A DNA stretch of 64,000 bases, taken from Phymorhynchus buccinoides. Its lineage: Eukaryota; Mollusca; Gastropoda; Neogastropoda; Raphitomidae. A program made the position numbers and the translations under genes. The notes below the pieces were generated by a model. The model had not been told where the DNA came from, made no database searches, and worked only from the letters and a program-made list of their open reading frames with translations. The stretch lies in assembly GCA_017654935.2 (NCBI GenBank), contig CM065693.1, forward strand, positions 54,777,907 through 54,841,906, written 5' to 3'. Shown here piece by piece: positions 12,731 to 20,700 of this stretch. Every line of letters starts with the position of its first letter. Position 1 is the stretch's first letter.

Positions 12731-14687
12731 CCTCCCAACGTATCTGACAGTGTTTTCTTTGTTTTGCTGCGCACAGAGGGAGCTGAAATGCATACCCTCC
12801 CCACTGCTGGTCCACTCCCGCCGCCCTCTCTCTCTCTCTCTCTCTCCCTCCCAACGTATCTGACAGTGTTTTCTTTGTTTTGCTGCGCACAGAGGGAGCT
12901 GAAGTGCATACCCTCCCCACTGCTGGTCCACTCCCGCCGCCCTCTCTCTCTCTCTCTCCCTCCCAACGTATCTGACAGTGTTTTCTTTGTTTTGCTGCGC
13001 ACAGAGGGAGCTGAAGTGCATACCCTCCCCACTGCTGGTCCACTCCCGCCGCCCTCTCTCTCTCTCTCTCCCTCCCAACGTATCTGACAGTGTTTTCTTT
13101 GTTTTGCTGCGCACAGAGGGAGCTGAAGTGCATACCCTCCCCACTGCTGGTCCACTCCCGCCGCCCTCTCTCTCTCTCTCCCTCCCTCCCAACGTATCTG
13201 ACAGTGTTTTCTTTGTTTTGCTGTGCACAGAGGGAGCTGAAGTGCATACCCTCCCCACTGCTGGTCCACTCCCGCCGCCCTCTCTCTCTCTCTCTCTCTC
13301 CCCCTCCCAACGTATCTGACAGTGTTTTCTTTGTTTTGCTGTGCACAGAGGGAGCTGAAGTGCATACCCTCCCCACTGCTGGTCCACTCCCGCCGCCCCA
13401 TCCACCAGGAGCAGCTCCAGCGCTTCACCAGCTTCACCCACACACGGCAGCTGAGCGGAGAGTCCTTCTCCAAGATACTCTCTGACGACAACAACGACGA
13501 TGACAAAACCGACGGCACCACACTCCCGCCCAAGGAATCCCCCCCCGGCAGCGACAAATCCCTGAGAGCCACGCTCTCCGACAGCAGCGCCGTTCTGCGG
13601 AGGAAGGAAGCGGCTGACCAGTCGCCTAGCCTGCAACAGAGGAGGTCCGGGGCCAACAAGCTGCTGCTGGACGTTGTCAAGGCCCAGGGGCGGGTCAGGT
13701 CGCGGTCCATGATGAGCCCCGTCGTGCGCTTCAAGGAGCCGGTGGTTCACGCAGCGGACCGCGTAGGGGAGACCACCGACGGGATTTTTTCCACGGCGCC
13801 GATTCAGAGCGCCACGAGAACGGCGACCACCCCGCGCCTTGCGGAACTCCACCTGCCTTCAGCGGCCCACTTCCTGAAAAGCCCCCTCACCTCGACCGTC
13901 CCGGTCTCCCCCGACCTGACCCCGCTGTCCCCCACCCACCCCTCCATCCACACGTCCACGGACGCGTTCACGACCCCTGACCCGGACGTGATCCCGTCTG
14001 CGGCGGTGCGCGATCTGTGCTCGGTGTTCACGCCGCTGCACGGGGAGTATTTCACCATCACGGACAGCATTGACGTGTCCTGCTTCCGCAGCCTCAGCCC
14101 CCCGCGATCCCCAGTGCCTTCCGCCGGGCTGCCGTCCTCAGCCTCCGCCCTGGTTGGCTTCAGAAAGCGGGCTGAGAGCACCAGCAGTAAGGTGAGAAAA
14201 CTATTCAAGCATAAGAAGTGTTAGAGGATCTGCTAATTTCAGAGGATTAAAAATTTCTGACAGAGGATTGGCTTCTCTTGTCAGAGGTTTTGCCTTTTTG
14301 TCTAGTGTTATCTTTTCTGTTAAATAGCATTCTATAGTGATTTTTCACTATGTTAATCCATTTTGGTCAGATTGGGAACTCATTTCAGTGTTGTCCTTGT
14401 TTAGGCCTAAGATGGCCTTTTTACCGCGGTTTTCAAAGGATTGGACTTCAAACTATTCTGATGCCTACTATTGTATACTTCAAAATATAAATGACCACTA
14501 GGACCAATTACAATTCAATTCAATTCGATTCAATTCAACAATTTTATTGTCTCCAAACAAGTGAAGAAATTTGTTTTTCAGCATGCACATAAAACTGAAG
14601 ACAAAATAAGACATTGTTATAACCTAACAGAAGAGACAATTGTAAAATAACATAAAAGCACATGTAAATGACATAACACATATTTAT

Positions 14688-14763
<76 letters not shown>

Positions 14764-17700
14764 CACTGAGCAATTACTGCAAAAAACAAACAACAACAAA
14801 ACACTTAGCAGAAACAGGTTGATTTGGTTCATTTATTCAGAAGAGAGCACAGACGTTTCATAGTAGCAGAAACAGGTTGATTTGGTTCATTTATTCAGAA
14901 GAGAGCACAGACGTTTCATAGTAGCAGAAACAGGTTGATTTGGTTCATTTATTCAGAAGAGAGCACAGACGTTTCATAGTAGCAGAAACAGGTTGATTTG
15001 GTTCATTTATTCAGAAGAGAGCACAGACGTTTCATAGTAGCAGAAACAGGTTGATTTGGTTCATTTATTCAGAAGAGAGCACAGACGTTTCATAGTAGCA
15101 GAAACAGGTTGATTTGGTTCATTTATTCAGAAGAGAGCACAGACGTTTCATAGTAGCAGAAACAGGTTGATTTGGTTCATTTATTCAGAAGAGAGCACAG
15201 ACGTTTCATAGTAGCAGAAACAGGTTGATTTGGTTCATTTATTCAGAAGAGAGCACAGACGTTTCATAGTAGCAGAAACAGGTTGATTTGGTTCATTTAT
15301 TCAGAAGAGAGCACAGACGTTTCATAGTAGCAGAAACAGGTTGATTTGGTTCATTTATTCAGAAGAGAGCACAGACGTTTCATAGTAGCAGAAACAGGTT
15401 GATTTGGTTCATTTATTCAGAAGAGAGCACAGACGTTTCATAGTAGCAGAAACAGGTTGATTTGGTTCATTTATTCAGAAGAGAGCACAGACGTTTCATA
15501 GTAGCAGAAACAGGTTGATTTGGTTCATTTATTCAGAAGAGAGCACAGACGTTTCATAGTAGCAGAAACAGGTTGATTTGGTTCATTTATTCAGAAGAGA
15601 GCACAGACGTTTCATAGTAGCAGAAACAGGTTGATTTGGTTCATTTATTCAGAAGAGAGCACAGACGTTTCATAGTAGCAGAAACAGGTTGATTTGGTTC
15701 ATTTATTCAGAAGAGAGCACAGACGTTTCATAGTAGCAGAAACAGGTTGATTTGGTTCATTTATTCAGAAGAGAGCACAGACGTTTCATAGTAGCAGAAA
15801 CAGGTTGATTTGGTTCATTTATTCAGAAGAGAGCACAGACGTTTCATAGTAGCAGAAACAGGTTGATTTGGTTCATTTATTCAGAAGAGAGCACAGACGT
15901 TTCATAGTAGCAGAAACAGGTTGATTTGGTTCATTTATTCAGAAGAGAGCACAGACGTTTCATAGTAGCAGAAACAGGTTGATTTGGTTCATTTATTCAG
16001 AAGAGAGCACAGACGTTTCATAGTAGCAGAAACAGGTTGATTTGGTTCATTTATTCAGAAGAGAGCACAGACGTTTCATAGTAGCAGAAACAGGTTGATT
16101 TGGTTCATTTATTCAGAAGAGAGCACAGACGTTTCATAGTAGCAGAAACAGGTTGATTTGGTTCATTTATTCAGAAGAGAGCACAGACGTTTCATAGTAG
16201 CAGAAACAGGTTGATTTGGTTCATTTATTCAGAAGAGAGCACAGACGTTTCATACTATGCATACTTTTTCAGTGTGAAGAGTAGACTAAATGACAGCACA
16301 CAAAATGCAAAGTTAACACCTACTCGGTTTCTCTCTCAATTTTCTCAGAAGAGAGCCCCTATTTTTCACCATTGAGAAACAGGTTGATTTGCTTTCTTTA
16401 TTCAGAAGGGGGCACAGACGTTTCATAGTAGCGGGGAGGTGGATTTGGTTCATTTATTCAGAAGAGAGCACAGACGTTTCATGTGGGGAAACAGGTTGAT
16501 TTGGTTCATTTATTCAGAAGAGTTCCACAGACGTTTCATAGTAGCAGAAACAGGTTGATTTGGTTCATTTATTCAGAAGAGAGCACAGACGTTTCATAGT
16601 AGCAGAAACAGGTTGATTTGGTTCATTTATTCAGAAGAGAGCTACAGACGTTTCATGTAGCAGAAACAGGTTGATTTGGTTCATTTATTCAGAAGAGAGC
16701 ACAGACGTTTCATAGTAGCAGAAACAGGTTGATTTGGTCCTTTTATCCTCAGAAGAGAGCACAGACGTTTGAAAGTAGCAGAAACAGACACATATGGTTC
16801 ATTTATTCAGAATGGAGCACAGACCTTTCAATGCAGAAGAAACAGGTTGATTTGGTTCATTTATTCAGAAGGGAGTAATCGTCATACTTCTACTCAGGTT
16901 GATTTGGTTCATTCCATTCTCTTGCTTGCTGTCGTTTAGTCTTTGCTCTTCATTGAATTGAAAAAGTATGTACGTATCTATCATATGAAACGTCTGTGCT
17001 CTCTTCTGAATAAATGAACCAAATCAAGCTGCTTCTGTCGAGTGTTTTTTGCAATTATTGTATAGGCCACACGCTGTTCTATGAAGTTCTGAACTCAAAA
17101 CGAAAGAGGAAAAGACACAACTTATAGTCAGATCAGCTCTGGCTGGGTTCAGAAAGCACAGACGTTTCATGTAGCTGAGGGCACCAGTAGTAAGGAACTA
17201 TTTTTTGTATTAAGTTTAGAAAGCAAGCTGATAAAATGGGCTGAGTGAGTAGTAAGGTAAGGGACTGTTGTACAGGTCACACACTGTTCTGTTAAGTTCT
17301 GAACTCTAAAATAAAGAGAGAAGGACCCAAAGCCTCCGTCCTGGCTGGGTTTAGAAAATGGGCTGAGATGATGATGATGATGATGCTCACAACAATGATG
17401 ATAATAATAATGAGTATGATGATGAATATTGCTATCATTATATCCTCCAAAGTTGGAGTGTGGCTGCTCACATGGTGGGTCACACAGAACATCCCTAGCT
17501 GGTGCATTTGTACCATAGTGTTCAAGTGCTTCGGCTGTTTGGATGATCCCTGGAGTCTTTAAGCCAGGGTAAGACAGCAACTACTATCATTATCACTCCA
17601 GGTGAAGCAGGAAGAACTGATGGAGGCGGAGGAGATAGAGAGGCTCAAGATGGAAAGACTGATGATGGTGATGGTGGTGATCAATATTACTTTCATTATC

Positions 17701-20700
17701 ACTCCAGGTGAAGCAGGAAGAACTAATGGAGGCGGAGGAGATAGAGAGGCTCAAGATGGAAGGACTGATGACGATGACGACGATGATATTGATGATGATG
17801 ATGATGATGAATATTACTTTCATTATCCCTCCAGGTGAAGCAGGAAGAACTAATGGAGGCGGAGGAGATAGAGAGGCTCAAGATGGAAGGACTGATGACG
17901 ATGACGATGAAGATATTGATGATGATGATGATGAATATTACTTTCATTATTACTCCAGGTGAAGCAGGAAGAACTAATGGAGGCGGAGGAGATAGAGAGG
18001 CTCAAGATGGAAGGACTGATGACGATGACGACGATGATATTGATGATGATGATGATGAATATTACTTTCATTATCCCTCCAGGTGAAGCAGGAAGAACTA
18101 ATGGAGGCAGAGGAGATAGAGAGGCTCAAGATGGAAGGACTGATGATGATGCCTATTGATGATGATGATGATGAATATTACTTCTCTCACCTGTGGGGAT
18201 CATTATCCCTCCAGGTGAAGCAGGAAGAACTAATGGAGGCAGAGGAGGTAGAGAGGCTCAAGATGGAAGGACTGATTCGTCATCGACTGAGACAGATTTC
18301 GCAGGTAAGACTATTTCATCATTGCTTCGCTTATTGTTACATATTATCACTGTTGAGTTATGCTGTAGTATGTGTTGAGCGTGTGTATGTGTGGAACAAA
18401 ATTTGGAATGGCGTATGCATGATGACAAAAGTTTGTTTGTGACGTCATGTCCTTGTCAATCCTAGACAAAGTCTGAATAAGATGAAAAATCGGAAAACAG
18501 CTTGGCTTTCTTGAAGCTTTTTCTTGTAATATTATCACTGTGGTTAATGTCAACTTCATATGTAAACAACTCTTTATATGTTGATCTTTATTTTAAGAAA
18601 GTGTCATTATAATTAATATTGCTTATTTAAGGCTTTTTAAAATGTTTTCAAAAGTTATATAATTGGGTAGGCGCTGCACTTGCGGTGACGCGCTCTCCGG
18701 GGGAGAGCAGCCCGAATTTCACAGAGAAAAGTCTCTGTGACTAGAATGCACCAAATACCAAATATTCATCTAGCATTTTTTGGTTTGTAATTTACTATAA
18801 AGCTAACAAACAAAATATCTCAAAAGTTCTGTTCATTCAATCATGGTATCCAAACTCTCCCAAAGTCACTGGTTTGAAGGGAAAACCTTGAAACGGGTCA
18901 TGCATTTGATAATAATAATGAGTATGATTGAATATTGCTATCATTATATCCTCCAAAGTTGGAGTGTGGCTGCCACAATGGTTTCACACCCACATCCCTA
19001 GCATTTGTACCATAGTGTTCAAGTGCTTCGGCTGTTTGGATGATCCCTGGATTCTTTAAGCCAGGGTAACCAAATGTCGCATTATCACTCCACAAGCAGG
19101 AAGAACTGATGTCACTAAAAGGGCATCAAGATGGAGGGACTGATGATGGTGATGGTGATCAATACCTTATTTTCTTAATTTGGGGAGGGGGTTTTTAACA
19201 TGTGCTTTTATGCATGTATTTTATGTCTTAGTTTATTATATAATGTCTCGTCAGTTTTAGATTTAAGGGCACGCTGAAAAAAGATTTTCTTCATTTGAAG
19301 ACAATAAAGAAATTTGAATATTGAATTGAGGTTACGATAGGCCTAATGTTATGCATGTCACAAAGGAAGAACCCAATATTGCAGATACAAGGCTCAAGAT
19401 GGAAGGACTGATACCCAGTGAAGTTTAATGGTATTACTTTTTATCTGAAAAGGACTGGCGGCTAAAGGGTTAATGGCTCAAGGGAAGAAGTGTGCAGTCA
19501 CAACAATAATTCAATCCACTTTACATTTTATCAGCATTATTTGTCTTCATAATTAATGGGGCAGAGGAGTGTGCAGTCACAACAATAATTCAATCCACTT
19601 TACATTTTATCAGCATTATTTGTCTTCATAATTAATGGGGGGGGAGTGTGCCGTCACAACAATAATTCAATCCACTTTACATTTTATCAGCATTATTTGT
19701 CTTCATAATTAATGGGGGGGAGTGTGCCGTCACAACAATAATTCAATCCACTTTACATTTTATCAGCATTATTTGTCTTCATAATTAATGGGGGGAATGT
19801 GTGCTTCACAACAATAACTCAATCCACTTTACATTTTATCAGCATTATTTGTCTTCATAATTAATGGGGGGAAAGTGTGCCGTCACAACAATAATTCAAT
19901 CCACTTTACATTTTATCAGCATTATTTGTCTTCATAATTAATGGGGGGGAGTGTGCCGTCACAACAATAATTCAATCCACTTTACATTTTATCAGCATTA
20001 TTTGTCTTCATAATTAATGGGGGGTAATTTAGTGTGCCGTCACAACAATAATCTCAATCCACTTTACATTTTATCAGCATTATTTGTCTTCATAATTAAT
20101 GGGGGGAAGTGTGCCGTCACAACAATAATTCAATCCACTTTACATTTTATCAGCATTATTTGTCTTCATAATTAATGGGGGGGGAGTGTGCCGTCACAAC
20201 AATAATTCAATCCACACTTTACATTTTATCAGCATTATTTGTCTTCATAATTAATGGGGGGGTTTGTGCCGTCACAACAATAACTCAATCCACTTTACAT
20301 TTTATCAGCATTATTTGTCTTCATAATTAATGGGGGGAAAGTGTGCTTCAGTCACAACAATAATTCAATCCACTTTACATTTTATCAGCATTATTTTATC
20401 TTCATAATTAATGGGGGGAATATGTGCAGTCACAACAATAATCTCAATCCACTAAGTTTAATGGTATTTTATTGCAGAAAAATGACTGTCGGCATAAGGG
20501 TTAATGTGGGAAGAAGTGTGCAGTCACAACAATAATTCAATCCACTTTACATTTTATCAGCATTATTTGTCTTCATAATTAATGGGGGGGGGGAGTGTGC
20601 CGTCACAACAATAATTCAATCCACTTTACATTTTATCAGCATTATTTGTCTTCATAATTAATGGGGGGGAGTGTGCAGTCACAACAATAATTCAATCCAC

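Noticed and set aside
10719..13852. Long open frames on the minus strand (up to ~630 codons) rich in Arg-Glu repeats
   Set aside because: They are the antisense reading of the (CT)n and splice-module array; composition follows the repeat and all three frames are open in parts.
14808..16905. Possible CRISPR-like array
   Set aside because: The 58-bp units are contiguous with no unique spacers, in a eukaryotic intron. The same applies to the other satellites.
17602..18304. Alternative frame of the short helix exon (Gly/Arg then acidic, ending TDFAG)
   Set aside because: Open, but out of phase with both neighbouring exons; joining it to the terminal exon gives a stop within a few codons.
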